Source of the DNA: Neoarius graeffei
Lineage: Eukaryota > Chordata > Actinopteri > Siluriformes > Ariidae
Direction: 5' to 3'
Assembly (NCBI RefSeq): GCF_027579695.1
Contig: NC_083577.1
Location: forward strand, 92,416,516-92,480,515
DNA length: 64,000 nt
Shown in pieces: positions 22,813 to 34,910 of the stretch. Positions within the stretch are counted from its first letter, which is position 1, and each line of letters begins with the position of its first letter. The position numbers were made by a program, and so were the translations under genes. A model generated the notes under the pieces. The model had not been told where the DNA came from. It saw only the letters and a program-made list of their open reading frames with translations, and ran no database searches.

Positions 22813-24871
22813 TAAGTCAAGTCAGTTTATTTGTATAGCACTTTTAGTAATAGACATTGTCACAAAGCAGCTTTACAGAAAATTAAAGACTTAAAACATG
22901 AGCTAATTTTATCCCTAATCTATCCCCAATGATGAAGCCTGTGGTGATGGTGGGAAGGAAAAACTCCTTCAGACGACATGAGGAAGAAACCTCGAGAGGA
23001 ACCAGACTCAAAAGGGAACCCATCCTTACCTGGATGATAACAGACAACATGATTAGAAATAACTCAGTTTTATAACTGTGTCCTATAGAGTCACAAAGTA
23101 TAACTGTGTAACCAGGAAATTCACTATAGTTTTAAGAGCAAGTCTGTTTTGTTGACATTATAAATTGTTCATTGATGGAGACTTGTGTAAAACTGTTCAT
23201 AACAACTGCAGTCCTAAAGTTAGCGAGACAACTGTAGTCCTCAGCCATAAAAGCATTACTGTAAGAGTCCAGAGTGTCTTCCAAGTGTGACTTTCGACTG
23301 TCCATATGAGGCCGTCTTCCACAGGAGTGATGTGATGAGACTCCATCCAGATGTAGGGCACCAGGATGGATCAGGCAGGTCCGAGGGGCAGAAGAGGTTC
23401 AGCATCTCTGGTGTTTCAGGATCAACATGTAATTCAACAGAGAGAGAGAAACAGAGGGAAAAGACAGGGGAGACACAGGTTGTTAGGTATGCCCAATGTC
23501 ACCCGATGAGTAAGAACAGTATACATTTTGTGCTGAGTACAAACAGGGACTCCGGCAACTAACTATGACAGCATAACTAAAAGGGGAGAGCCAGAAGGTA
23601 ACACAGGCATGAGGGGCCCCGGGACATAAAGCAGCAGCCACTACACCGTCAACAAACTCGAGTGAGCGAGCGAGTGGGGACTGACAGCATCCATACATCC
23701 CAGTTTACCAAAACACTCTATGTCTGAGGATCCTCCAGATCTACACCTTTACCTCATAAACACCATTAACACAAGGCTTGACTAAACAGATCTGTTTTCA
23801 GCCGAGACTTAAACACTGAGACTGTGTCTGATTCCCGAACACTACTTGGAAGGCTGTTCCATAACTGTGGGGCTTTGTAAGAAAAGGCTCCACCCCCTGA
23901 TGTAGCCTTCACTATACGAGGTACCAGCAGATAGCCTGCACCTTTTGATCTAAGTAGGCGTGGCGGGTCATAGAGGAGCAGAAGTTCACTCAGGTACTGT
24001 GGTGCGAGACCATTTAGTGCTTTAAAGGTCAATAGTAGTATTTTATAATCAATACGAAATTTGATTGGGAGCCAATGCAGTGTGGATAAGACAGGGGTGA
24101 TGGGGTCATATTTTCTAGTTCTAGTAAGGACTCTTGCTGCGGCATTTTGAACTAACTGGAGCTTGTTTATGCACTTATTGGAACATCCAGACAGTAAGGC
24201 ATTACAATAATCCAACCTGGAGGGAACGAAAGCATGAACTAGTTTTTCCACGTCATGTAGTGACATTAAATTTCTTATCTTAGCAATATTTCTGAGATGA
24301 AAGAAAGCTATCCGGGTAATGTTATCAATGTGAGTTTCGAATGAAAGACTGGGGTCAATAATCACTCCGAGGTCTTTTACTGCTGCACGTGAAGAAACAG
24401 AAAGGCCATCCAGAGTCACTGCGGAATCAGAAAACTTACTTCCAGCTGCATGTGGTCCGAGTACAAGTACTTCAGTCATGTCAGAGTTAAACAGAAGGAA
24501 ATTAATAAGCATCCAGTGTCCAATGTTCTTTACACATTCCTCAATTCTATTAAGCTGGTGTCTCTCATCAGGTTTTGCAGAAATATACAACTGTGTGTCA
24601 TCAGCATAACAGTGGAAACTAATACAATGTTTACGAATAATATCACCCAGAGGGAACATATATAAAGAAAAAAGCAGTGGACCCAAGACAGAACCTTGTG
24701 GAACACCAAACTTTACCTCAGTACGTTTAGAAATATCACCATTTACATCAACATACTGATAGCGATCAGTTAAATAAGAGCTGAGCCAGGAGAGGGCCGT
24801 TCCCTTAACTCCCACAACATTTTCTAGTCTATCCAGAAGAATGGAATGATCAATGGTATCAAATGCTGCAT
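22813..24871 (-). pseudogene. L2/CR1-like LINE, 5'-truncated, with long RT frame
   Basis: From about 24860 down to 23766 the minus strand gives a continuous reverse transcriptase C-half of about 350 codons. It has [19 protein letters not shown], the intact catalytic box YADDTQLYI, then [20 protein letters not shown] and [17 protein letters not shown], and a stop after [16 protein letters not shown] long 3' untranslated region runs to 22813. The 5' part (endonuclease and RT fingers) is missing, joining directly to a SINE at 24872, which is usual 5' truncation. A related but shorter copy lies at 31259-32217. The retained frame is open, so the copy may be fairly young, but it cannot act alone. 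Confidence 0.85.
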
Positions 24872-24919
24872 TTGATATATTACAGGCATTTAGCAGAAAC
24901 TCTTATCCCGAGCGATGTA
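24872..24919 (-). repeat. tRNA-SINE tail, left part split by Tc1
   Basis: TTACAGGCATTTAGCAGAAA, then TCTTATCCCGAGCGATGTA, matches the SINE tail at 15938-16000. The SINE resumes at 26536 after the Tc1 insertion. Confidence 0.75.
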
Positions 24920-26533
24920 CAGTGGTGCTTGAAAGTTTGTGAACCCTTTAGAATTTTCTATATTTCTGCATAAATATGACCTAAAACATCATCAGATTTT
25001 CACACAAGTCCTAAGAGTAGATAAAGAGAACCCAGTTAAACAAATGAGACAAAAATATTATATTTGGTCATTTATTTATTGAGGAAAATGATCCAATATT
25101 ACATATCTGTGAATGGCAAAACTACAGTATGTGAACCTCTAGGATTAGCAGTTAATCTGAAGGTGAAATTAGAGTCAGGTGTTTTCAATCAATGGGATGA
25201 CAATCAGGTGTGAGTGGGCACCCTGTTTTATTTAAAGAACAGGGATCTATCAAAGTCTGATCTTCACAACACATGTTTGTGGAAGTGTATCATGGCACAA
25301 ACAAAGGAGATTTCTGAGGACCTCAGAAAAAGCATTGTTGATGCTCATCAGGCTGGAAAAGGTTACAAAATCATCTCTAAAGAGTTTGGACTCCACCAAT
25401 CCACAGTCAGACAGATTGTGTGCAAATGGAGGAAATTCAAGACCATTGTTATCCTCCCCAGGAGTGGTCGACCAACAAAGATCACTCCAAGAGCAAGGCG
25501 TGTAATAGTCGGCAAGGTCACAAAGGACCCCAGGGTAACTTCTAAACGACTGAAGGCCTTGCTCACATTGGCTAATGTTAATGTTCATGAGTCCACCATC
25601 AGGAGAACACTGAACAACGATGGTGTGCATGGCAGGGCTGCAAGGAGAAAGCCACTGTTCTCCAAAAAGAACATTGCTGCTCATCTGCAGTTTGCTAAAG
25701 ATCATGTGGACAAGCCAGAAGGGTATTGGAAAAATGTTTTGTGGATGGATGAGACCAAAATAGAACTTCTTGTTTAAATGAGAAGTGTTATGTTTGGAGA
25801 AAGGAAAACGCTGCATTCCAGCATAAGAACCTTATCCCATCTGTGAAACATGGTGGTGGTAGTATCATGATTTGGGCCTGTTTTGCTGCATCTGGGCCAG
25901 GACGGCTTGCCATCATTGATGGAACAATGAATTCTGAATTATACCAGTGAATTCTAAAGGAAAATGTCAGGACATCTGTCCATGAACTGAATCTCAAGAG
26001 AAGGTGGGTCATGCAGCAAGACAACGACCCTAAGCACACAAGTCGTTCTACCAAAGAATGGTTAAAGAAGAATGAAGTGAATGTTTTGGAATGGCCAAGT
26101 CAAAGTCCTGACCTTAATCCAATGGAAATGTTGTGGAAGGACCTGAAGCGAGCAGTTCATGTGAGGAAACCCACCAACATCCCAGAGTTGAAGCTGTTCT
26201 GTACGGAGGAACGGGCTAAAATTCCTCCAAGCCGGTGTGCAGGACTGATCAACAGTTACCGCAAACGTTTAGTTGCAGTTATTGCTGCACAAGGGGGTCA
26301 CACCAGGTACTGAAAGCAAAGGTTCACATACTTTTGCCATTCACAGATATGTAATATTGGATGATTTTCCTCAATAAATAAATGACCAAGTATAATATTT
26401 TTGTCTCATTTGTTTAACTGGGTTCTCTTTATCTACTTTTAGGACTTGTGTGAAAATCTGATGATGTTTTAGGGCATATTTATGCAGAAATATAGAAAAT
26501 TCTAAAGGGTTCACAAACTTTCAAGCACCACTG
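24920..26533 (+). mobile_element. Tc1-like transposon, complete but inactivated
   Basis: The element begins CAGTGGTGCTTGAAAGTTTG and ends in the complement, inside TA dinucleotides at 24918-24919 and 26534-26535. Terminal inverted repeats extend about 200 bp. The length of 1,614 bp is normal for Tc1. It sits inside a tRNA-SINE, so it is younger than that SINE insertion. Confidence 0.95.
25292..26313 (+). pseudogene. Tc1 transposase, DD34E, frameshifted
   Basis: ATG 25292 opens MAQTKEISEDLRKSIVDAHQ, the paired-like DNA-binding domain, followed by a GRPTKI minor-groove hook. The first catalytic Asp is in WMDETKIE (about 25745). A one-base loss just after shifts the frame to a TAA at 25775. Downstream in the correct frame are a TGA in place of a sense codon near 25949, then QQDNDPKHTS (second Asp) and QSPDLNPMEMLW (Glu, 34 residues later), ending RY-TGA at 26313. 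All three catalytic residues survive, so only one frameshift and one nonsense codon were seen. Confidence 0.9.
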
Positions 26534-26535
26534 TA

Positions 26536-26676
26536 CAACACACTCAGAGCAGTCTGGGGAGCAGGTGAGGGTTCAGTATCTTGCTCAAGAGCACTTCAGC
26601 CGTTCCTGCTCATCCAGGGACTCAAACCAGCAACCTTTTGGTCCCAAAGCTGCTTCTCTAACCATGGCGTCCCGAT
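26536..26676 (-). repeat. tRNA-SINE, head part after Tc1 insertion
   Basis: Continues the SINE of 24872-24919: CACTCAGAGCAGTCTGGGG, then TTGCTCAAGAGCACTTC, ending at the inverted tRNA head GCTGCTTCTCTAACCATGGC. Confidence 0.75.
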
Positions 26677-29600
26677 TACATTACAGTTTCTTAAATAACT
26701 GATGATAATATTGAACTTTTTCATGATATTCTTGTTGTTTAAGATGCATGAGTAATTTACTGCCCTGACATACTGGGGTGCATTAACGAGCTCCAAATAT
26801 TTTCCTAAGCTCACTGAGAAATTATGTTGTATTTCTTCACCTGAATTTACGATCTTCTCCTGAGGGGTTTTTCTGTCACTAGGCCATTAGCTGAGCGTAG
26901 GAACAATTTATGAGTTCAAATATTTCAAGGATCTTGTGTGGAACCAGGATTAATTTTTCTTTACCACTGATTGTGATCATTGTAAAAGCATTTAACGTAC
27001 TAAAGACAAACTCCTATTATATCACTAAAAGCTTAAGGATGTCACTTGGTGGGAGTTATGAGCGGGCAGTAGAGCACATCCTCGCAAAGCGTACATCATG
27101 TTTTTCTCGGAAATGAAGCACACAAGTGATGCAGGAAGGCCCTTTTTTCCACTCCTTCTTCTTCTTGGGTTCAGCACCAGCTGTTTGTTGGAAAACCAGA
27201 GCATCATGATTGCTGTATGTGGAGAACGATGTAGTTTTAAATGGACATGCGGAGATATGGGACAGAGTGAGAAAGTCAGTTAAATGAGGGGGCGGGGCTA
27301 AAGACTAACTGAAGCTCGTAATTCAGAATTCCTGAAGAAGGAAAAGTGAACGAAACCGCCCTCTCAGGAATTTCTCCTCAATCTCTTCTTGACTTTTAAA
27401 TGGGCATGTTGTTGGTTCTTGAGTTTTTGTTTGAGGTATCCATGTTCACACAGCGTAAAAATACGACGTACAGGAATTCCGACGTTACTCTCACTTCCCA
27501 CTTCTGAGAAAAATCCAGTGCAGCGTTCTAAGGGTCGAAACCCTGAGTTAGAACAAAACTCTATTTGTTTATTTGAGTCCTATATATTTTTTCCTGTCAT
27601 GAATCCGAGCAACACCTGAACAGGTACTGAAGAACTCTCTGTCATGAACATAAGGTGGAATATAAAGTCGCATTTGGTTAGATTTATTTTTCACTCTGTA
27701 TCTTAAGAAAGATTCGAGCCTTTTCATGTTTGATGTTTCCCAGACGGCAATTATGAACAGGCTCTGCTGAGGATCGGTCTCCCCACTCATCCGCCTACAT
27801 ACATACTTTTTTTCAGCTCTCTGCTCATGTCAATCTCTCATTTCTCTCTCTCTCTCTCTATTTCTGTCTCTCTGAAACCCTCCTTTAGGAAACAAGAATG
27901 GAAAAAAAAACTTCATAAACAGCCATTTGAAACTAAGAAGTACTTCTGATACGTTGATGTAAACTTTAAAAAAGCTCAGGACAGATCCGGGATGTGTTCT
28001 GCAGAGCTGGAAGAGAAGACTCTATGAAACTGTGTGCATGTTGTGCATGTATTCGCGAGAATGTGGGCTGAGGTGGGGAACGGAGAAGCGATCTCCAGCC
28101 CACGCACGGGTCAGCGCCCAGCAGTGGGTCACTAAAAGACCCTTTAAAGCTTCCCTCTCCCCACCGAGCCTGTGGAAGTGTTTGTGTCTGTAGGATGGGC
28201 TTTAGAGGCCTGGCTGTGGCTGTGGGTGTCAGATTTGAGCCCACTGATCACACCGAGTACAAAAGTCCCTCTTTTCTGTGTGTGTTTGTGGAGAGGCGTC
28301 CATCCTCAGAGCCAGCTCTGCCGTCAGTGCTCCGAGTCCCACGTACGAAAGCTCGGCTTTGAATTACAGGGTTACAACAATGCAGCTGTGGAGCTCCAAA
28401 TGGAGGAAAGATTTGTGCAAAGAATTCCATGCACTGGAGTGTGTTTATTATTTTTTCATTACCATCCCCATCATACTGTTTACAGTTTTAAAAGGGGATA
28501 TTATATTATTAAAAACTCACTTTTTCAGTGCAACTCTGCTATAACAGACTCTTTTACACCGACCTTTCACATGTAACAAACTAAGTCCGTGGTCCCCGAT
28601 TTTAATGACACCGAGTCAGAGTTTTCAAAAAAATCATCACTGAGCCACACGCTCCTCTTCCCCCAGAGACTAACAATCAGTAATCAAGTCCTCAGTCAAG
28701 TTAATAATATGCATTAACGCTATAAAATAAAGACTTAACAAGCCTCGCTTAGGTGTCAATCGCTAACAGTTATCCAGAACAGTGATCATTGACTTCAAAA
28801 AAAATCCCTTACAAGGATTTAAAGGTAGACTGCCTTTCAGATTTTTCAAGTGTAGGTCATGAAAAGAATTTTCCCGACACCCAATTATTTTTGTTTAGTG
28901 ACCGAAAGCTACTGAATTTGAATCACAGACTTCCAATTTTATTAGTTTTTTTAAGATAGAACAATTAATGAATGTAGAACCATGAGTCCCTAAATTCTCT
29001 GCTGTTTTTTCCTGCTTCACCATGACCCAATTCAAGATACTACGTCATGCATCACGTGGTGGGCTTTCCCCGTTCACGCAAGGCATTGTGGGACACATAT
29101 TTGAAACAGGAGAGAAAAATGGAGGGCGTGAGTGTGCGAATGAAACGTGAAAGAGCAACTACAGTAACAGAAAGAAAGTGAGAAGAAAAGACGTTATGTT
29201 CTATACGAAGGAAAGGAAACGCAGGACCAAACTAATAAATATGGGCGCTCAGCGAGCACCTCGGTGCGATCAGCTGTTCGTTTAGCGACAGAATGATGGA
29301 ACTGTCAGTGCACGCTCAAAGGGAAACCTGTAGATGGCAGTAATGCAACACTGTGGATGCCAGCTGCCGTAAAACCCAAAAGAAGAAGAAGAAGGTAAAC
29401 CTGCGCATGCGCACACAGACTTCCTCTGTCTGCTTGACTGCGCCAAGCGAGCGATTTCATGCACATTATTTGCTTTAATCCCCTCAAATTAAATAACTTC
29501 CCAGCCACAGAATGGCCTGAGATTTTGTGAGATATTACAGAAATAAACAGATATCACAATCACCACATTTCAGACGGAACTAAATTTCACCGGTTTTATG

Positions 29601-29680
29601 AAATCGAAAGGCCGTACAGCTTTAATTTTATGAGCTAAAAACAGTTTTACTTGAGTCTTTACTCTGTAAGCACTGTTGTC
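26677..29680. other. Unannotated DNA
   Basis: Three kilobases without a named repeat or convincing exon. (CT)n lies at 27843-27860. Open frames up to 134 codons (28172-28576) have no family motif and I do not call them. Confidence 0.4.
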
Positions 29681-29905
29681 ATGGATACTCGTAAATGCAC
29701 AAAACTCTCTGTCGAAGACAAACTTCATATCCTGGAGCATCTAAAGTGTGGTGAGAACGCAATGAATTAGTCTAAAGAATATGGTAACCCAAGAAATTCA
29801 ATTTCAACTTTTAAAGTAAAAGAGTTCTGAAACTTCATCCATAACTGCGATCAACACGATGGGCTGAAAAGAAAGAAGATGCAGCAAGCAAATGATGGCA
29901 AGTGA
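29681..29905 (+). pseudogene. pogo/Tigger-like CENP-B helix-turn-helix remnant
   Basis: The frame from ATG 29681 reads MDTRKCTKLSVEDKLHILEH, then KEYGNPRNSISTFKVKEF and LKRKKMQQAND. The pattern (L-S-x-E-x-K-L-x-I-L, then a second helix with NSISTF) resembles the N-terminal CENP-B-type DNA-binding domain of pogo/Tigger transposases. Two stop codons interrupt it (TAG and TGA), and no DDE domain follows. This is a tentative family call. Confidence 0.5.
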
Positions 29906-30532
29906 CTTATTTCCTGTACTTTGTAAATATATAAGTGAATTAAGTGTAAATATAAATTAAGCACAGTTGGTCTTGTTCTATGTAAGAGTGAGGGTTGGGT
30001 GTGATGAGTGGCTCCACTTCAGCGTTACGAACTTTTCTGTATAACAAACTATTTGGACGTCCTCCAGGAGTTCACTATAGCGCACTTACAGTGTACATTT
30101 GGGCATCTAGAGTCGACCAACCCACAAACTCTGAAATAAGAGACGACCCGTAATAAGTTTCTTTTGTTCTGATTTCAGAAAACATGAGCTTCAACAAGCC
30201 GTTCAGATTCGGCTCCTCTCTCTATGTCACAAGAGGAGCTCATTAGAATAACTCCACCCCCTCATCTGAATATCTCCACTCATGGGTTGAGAAGTGCCTT
30301 TTTTTTGTGAATGAATATGAGTTAAGTGCTACCTGATTGGCTGTCTGAAGAGGGGCGGGGTGAGCAGTGGCTTGTTAACATTTAAAGGAGTACACGCTCA
30401 AATCAGGGCTGTTCAGACAGCGTGAGGAGGAGCCGTGGGGTTTTATACTTGTGGTATTTTGACTAAAGCATGTCACAGATATTTCATTAAGACCTCAGGG
30501 ATCTGGGGCAACTTGTGGAAAAGGGGTTTAAT
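29906..30532. other. Unannotated DNA
   Basis: Nothing supportable seen. Confidence 0.4.
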
Positions 30533-30706
30533 ACGTCATCCATGAGAGGATAAATACCTGATGCTCCCTATTAGTCAGACAGAACTGAAGAAGCCTTTCG
30601 GATGAGAGGCGAAACGTCTTCAAGAATCTTCAAGCAAGTCCAGTTGCTCTCTTTTACCACCCACAGTTTACTATGACCTGGATGACTGAGAATCTTCACA
30701 GACATG
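30533..30706 (+). repeat. Penelope-like terminal repeat, isolated
   Basis: CCATGAGAGGATAAATACCT through TCAAGCAAGTCCAGTTGCTC and GACCTGGATGACTGAGAA match 6408-6575 closely. No GIY-YIG or RT sequence lies nearby, so this is a solitary terminal piece. Confidence 0.6.
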
Positions 30707-31258
30707 TTTAATACGTCACCTTTAAGAAATCTGTCTGAATTTTGTATCATATTTTTCTAGATCATACAATAAACACACTCATGATCACACACACTCCCAC
30801 CTCTGTTAATCATGTATTCTTTTAAAAACACACCATGTGTCCTGTTTCTCTGTTTTAACACATACAGCACAGATGCAAAGAAACCAAATTCCGCCTGAAA
30901 ATCATTGCTGTTTTTGGTTAACGGGACTTTCTGTACCTTAAAAGAAACCACAAAACTTCCTCTAACTGTCTGTTTCTGACTGTTTTTCCTATTAATTTCC
31001 CCTTGTGGCTCAACACATCCTGCATCTTTGTCAAACAAAACAGTTCATGCAAACTCCTTTGCTAATCTCAGATGAAAAAGAGCCTAAATATGTTTTACTG
31101 ATGAAGCTTGTCAAAATACTTTGACAGACAACAACAGAAAGACATCTTTTTCTTCAGTCAGTGAAAATATTGAAATATCTTACCTTCTAGCCGAGATGTT
31201 TGTATTTTTAGGTGACACTAAACCTTACACCTCTTTCTGGACTCATTTTAAACTTGAA
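30707..31258. other. Unannotated DNA
   Basis: AT-rich. A minus-strand open frame of 93 codons (31038-30757) has no recognisable motif. Confidence 0.35.
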
Positions 31259-32217
31259 ATGTCAAGTCAAGTTTATTTGTACAGCGCTTTTAACAATAGA
31301 CATTGTCGCAAAGCAGCTTTACACAATTTGAACGACTTAAAACATGAGCTAATTTTATCCCTAATCTATCTCCAATGATGAAGCCTGTGGCGACGGTGGC
31401 AAGGAAAAACTCCCTCAGACGACATGAGGAAGAAACCTCGCGAGGAACCAGACTCAAAAGGGAACCCATCCTCATTTGGGCAGCAACAGACAACATGACT
31501 ATAATATTAACAGTTTTAACATGAAGTCAGTTTCGTTGATGTTATAAACTCTTCATTGATGGACAACTGCAGTCCTAAAGTTAGCAAGTCAACTGTAGTC
31601 CTCAGCCATAAAAGCATTACTGTAAGAGTCCAGAGCGTCTTCCAGGTGTAACTTTCAGCTGTCCTCATGGGGCCGTCCTCCACAGGAGCGATGTGGCAAG
31701 ACTCCAACCAGACGTAGGGCATCAGGATGGATCAGGCAGGTCCGAGGGGCAGAAGAGGGTCAGCATCTCGATCCCAGGACCAACATGTAACTCAGAGGGA
31801 CAGATTTTTTTTTTTTTGGGGGGGGAGAAGAGAGAGAAAACACAGGTTGTTAGGTATGCCCAATGTCACCTGAATAAGTAGGAACAGTATACATATTGCA
31901 CTGAGTACAAGCAGGGACTCCGGCAACTAACTATGACAGCATAACTAAAAGGAGAGAGCCAGAAGGTAACACAGGCATGAGGGGCCCCGGGACATAAAGC
32001 AGCAGCCACTGCACCATCAACAAACTCGAGTGAGCAAGCGAGTGGGGACTGACAGCATCCATACATCCCAGTTTACCAAAACACTCTGTCTGAGGATCCT
32101 CCAGATCTACTCCTTTACCTCATAAACACCATTAACACAAGGCTTGACTAAACAGATACGTTTTCAGCCGAGACTTAAACACTGAGACTGTGTCTGATTC
32201 CCGAACACTACTTGGAA
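31259..32217 (-). repeat. L2/CR1-like LINE 3' fragment
   Basis: Matches 22813-23865 with many substitutions and small deletions. It starts at GTCAAGTCAAGTTTATTTGT (3' end), keeps the untranslated region (CCTCGCGAGGAACCAGACTC), and stops just inside the coding end (the complement of GTGTCTGATTCCCGAACACT). It is 5'-truncated before the polymerase motifs. A T12G8 run near 31807 is an expansion specific to this copy. Confidence 0.8.
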
Positions 32218-32819
32218 ATGTCTAAAAGTATCTAAAGACAAGCTGAATCATCTTATATTTGATTTATAAAAATCAAGCAATAAGAAATATCTGATCCATT
32301 TCCCCATATTTAAGATATTTTCACTTGATAAAATATTGTTTTCCTGCTTTGCAGCTTGGCGTGAAGGCAGCCAATCATGTTTTTTTTCCCTCTTTTTAAG
32401 TGTTTTGTTGTTCATTCCTGTCTCACTCCTCTTTGCACGCTGCACACTCCAGTTTGTGTGACGTCACTGCATGATTTTTTTTTTTTTTACTTTCATCATA
32501 ATATACAGTTTGGGAAAGTAACTTGACTGACTCATGTGACATTTCCAATACAGCACTACGCAAATGTTCACATGTCGCTAACAGCTTCCTGTTCGAGACC
32601 CTCCGCTTCGTCACGGCTCCTGAGCGTGAACCCCTGAGTGATGTATGGACAGTGACACACACCTAGTTTTTTCTGCCTGGATACAAAACATTTAGCGTAA
32701 AGTTTAGTGTTTGGGTTTTTGAACATTATCTATCCCACAGCGTTGTTAGAATTCTGGATTCTGATTGGTTGGGAGGTGTTTATTCTTGAATTAAAGATAG
32801 GCCCATCAATCAGAGGATA
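32218..32819. other. Unannotated DNA
   Basis: Nothing supportable. A T-run lies at 32476-32489. Confidence 0.35.
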
Positions 32820-32975
32820 CGAAATCAAACTGTATCATATTGTAATGTATTGAAGCAGATTCAGTGATCATCAAATATCAATTTGCTGCGTGATGAATCG
32901 AAATCTAATCACACAGGATCAGAATGTATCAGGTTACACTGTGTTATGTCATATCATATTTTGCCATGTAATACC
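32820..32975. repeat. ATCATATTGTATC-type degenerate array, part 1
   Basis: Short AT-rich units (TCATATTGTA, GTATCAGG, TCATATCATATT). The same composition resumes at 33815-33985 after the hAT insertion and again at 34911-35165. Confidence 0.7.
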
Positions 32976-33814
32976 CAGTGCTGTAGTCGAGTCACTAAAC
33001 CTCGAGTCCGAATCCAGTCTCGACACCCCAGTGCTCAAGTCCGAGTCATTAAAGAAAATTTCGAGTCGAGTCCACTACTGATCCAAGTCGAGTCCGAGAA
33101 CAAGACTCCAATGGCACCATGTGACGGTGTCTGTTGCTGCCTTTCTGTGAAAGCGTCTCTGCTACTGTGTCGGACTAACGTTCCTGCTCCACTGCCTCAT
33201 TTTAATTAACAGGCCACAGATAAAAAGCTTGTTCATCACTCAGCAAGCCCCGCCCACTATCAACAGGGCAAATAACATGAGAGTGAGTTAACACTTGCTA
33301 GTTCATCGTTCAGCAAGCCCCACCCACTATCAACAGAGCAATGAACATAGCGTGTCACTTCTTTCTCTGGGTGGAGTCTTACCAAATGACGATTGAAGTT
33401 CGAGGTTGTCCCCGTCGTCTCCTCGATAGTTCTTCTGCATATGGAACACACAGCAGTGCATTTTTTCCCACTGCATGAGAAGTCTGTAGAAGCAAAGCGG
33501 ACAATCCTAGGGGCGTCTCTCCAGGCATTTTAGCGCCAAACGTTAGTTTGTTCTTGAACATGACGTATGAACAGGTGAATGTGTATTCTCTTGCACAAAA
33601 TTAGTATAAAACTAATGTAGATATAAATATCTTATGCTAAATTATTATGGCATGTTACAAAAAAAAAAAAAAAATCTGAGTCCTCGTCTCCAATTTACGA
33701 GTCCAAATGCAGTTAATGCACGAGTCCGAGTCCAAGTCATCAGTGCTCAAGTCCAAGTCAAGTCACGAGTCCTTAAAATTAGGGCACGAGTCGGACTTGA
33801 GTACTACAAGCCTG
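32976..33814. mobile_element. hAT-type element, copy 2, with BED-finger remnant
   Basis: It begins CAGTGCTGTAGTCGAGTCAC and ends GAGTACTACAAGCCTG, the same ends as 12376-13256. The flanks GTAATACC (32968-32975) and ATAATACC (33815-33822) match at seven of eight positions, an 8-bp hAT-type duplication inside an AT-rich array. An A-run lies at about 33659-33674. The length is 839 bp, too short for a transposase. Confidence 0.75.
33260..33561 (-). pseudogene. BED zinc-finger fragment of a hAT transposase
   Basis: The minus-strand frame 33451-33260 starts MCSICRRTIEETTGTTSNFN then RHLVRLHPEK, giving C-x2-C ... H-x4-H with the TSNFNRHL core of BED-type zinc fingers, which sit at the N-terminus of hAT transposases. 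An upstream minus-strand piece (33561-33379) reads into the same region in another frame. The rest of the transposase is gone, so this is an internal-deletion derivative retaining the start. Confidence 0.65.
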
Positions 33815-33985
33815 ATAATACCATATTGTATCATATCAAATCATATTGTAACATATCATCCTATCATATCGTATTTTATTGTATCATATCATATAATTTC
33901 ATACTGTATTGTGTGGTATTGTATTTTATCAGATTATGTCACATCATATCATATCATATATTGTATTGTATCATGTCACATTTAA
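33815..33985. repeat. ATCATATTGTATC-type degenerate array, part 2
   Basis: Units such as ATATTGTATCATATCAAATC repeat with variation. Long minus and plus open frames (ISYHI/YHIISY) reflect the repeat. Confidence 0.8.
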
Positions 33986-34043
33986 ATAATATTGGCTGGT
34001 TATCAGATATATTTCATTCCACTAGTCAAAGATGGAAAAAAGC

Positions 34044-34045
<2 letters not shown>

Positions 34046-34098
<53 letters not shown>
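34046..34098. repeat. (ATT)n microsatellite
   Basis: About seventeen uninterrupted ATT units. Confidence 0.95.
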
Positions 34099-34240
34099 AT
34101 ACCTACACATTCAATGGAATAATTATAGATTTTACAAAAAGTTAAGGGGGGGGGGAACTTACCAATATCCAATGCAGATTCTGATCCAATGTGATTTAAT
34201 GTTCTGTCAATCCAACGTACATGTACAAACTTAAAGTTCT

Positions 34241-34605
34241 CTCATCTCATCTCATTATCTGTAGCCGCTTTATCCTTCTACAGGGTCGCAGGCAAGCTGG
34301 ATCCTATCCCAGCTGACTACGGGCGAAAGGCGGGGTTCACCCTGGACAAGTCGCCAGGTCATCACAGGGCTGACACATAGACACAGACAACCATTCACAC
34401 TCACACTCACACCTACGCTCAATTTAGAGTCACCAGTTAACCTAACCTGCATGTCTTTGGACTGTGGGGGAAACCGGAGCACCCGGAGGAAACCCACGCG
34501 GACACGGGGAGAACATGCAAACTCCGCACAGAAAGGCCCTCGCCAGCCACGGGGCTCGAACCCGGAACCTTCTTGCTGTGAGGTGACAGTGCTAACCACT
34601 ACACC
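34241..34605 (-). repeat. Mermaid/DANA-like SINE, minus strand
   Basis: The inverted copy starts CTCATCTCATCTCATTATCT (tail) and ends at GTGCTAACCACTACACC, lacking the last 10-12 bases of the tRNA head. It is otherwise complete. No target duplication is evident. Confidence 0.85.
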
Positions 34606-34910
34606 TTTCAAATGTTCAGTGCATCTTTCTCTTTCCTGGTAAACAAAGAAATGCTTCGGCGCATGCACAGCGGAAAACTCTCTCACTGGATATTCACATC
34701 AGCTCCGACGTGTGACGTCATGTTGTCTTGACAACTGTGCAATATTGTAAACCATATTCAATGCTCATTCTCCATTGGGTAGAGTGATGTAATACACATA
34801 GGATAAGCGATATGCCAACATTATTGCATGCTATCAAACCAAATGAATGAAACCCGCTAGCAGGGAATAGAACACGTTTTTATTCCATGGAAAAAGTCTC
34901 CTGTATGGAT

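Noticed and set aside
17632..22838. Threonine/leucine/histidine-rich open frames in the TTTACATTACACCAC array
   Set aside because: The unit contains no stop in some frames; composition alone produces them.
28172..28576. 134-codon + strand frame
   Set aside because: No domain, no splice evidence and biased by cysteine/leucine-rich low-complexity translation; likely chance.
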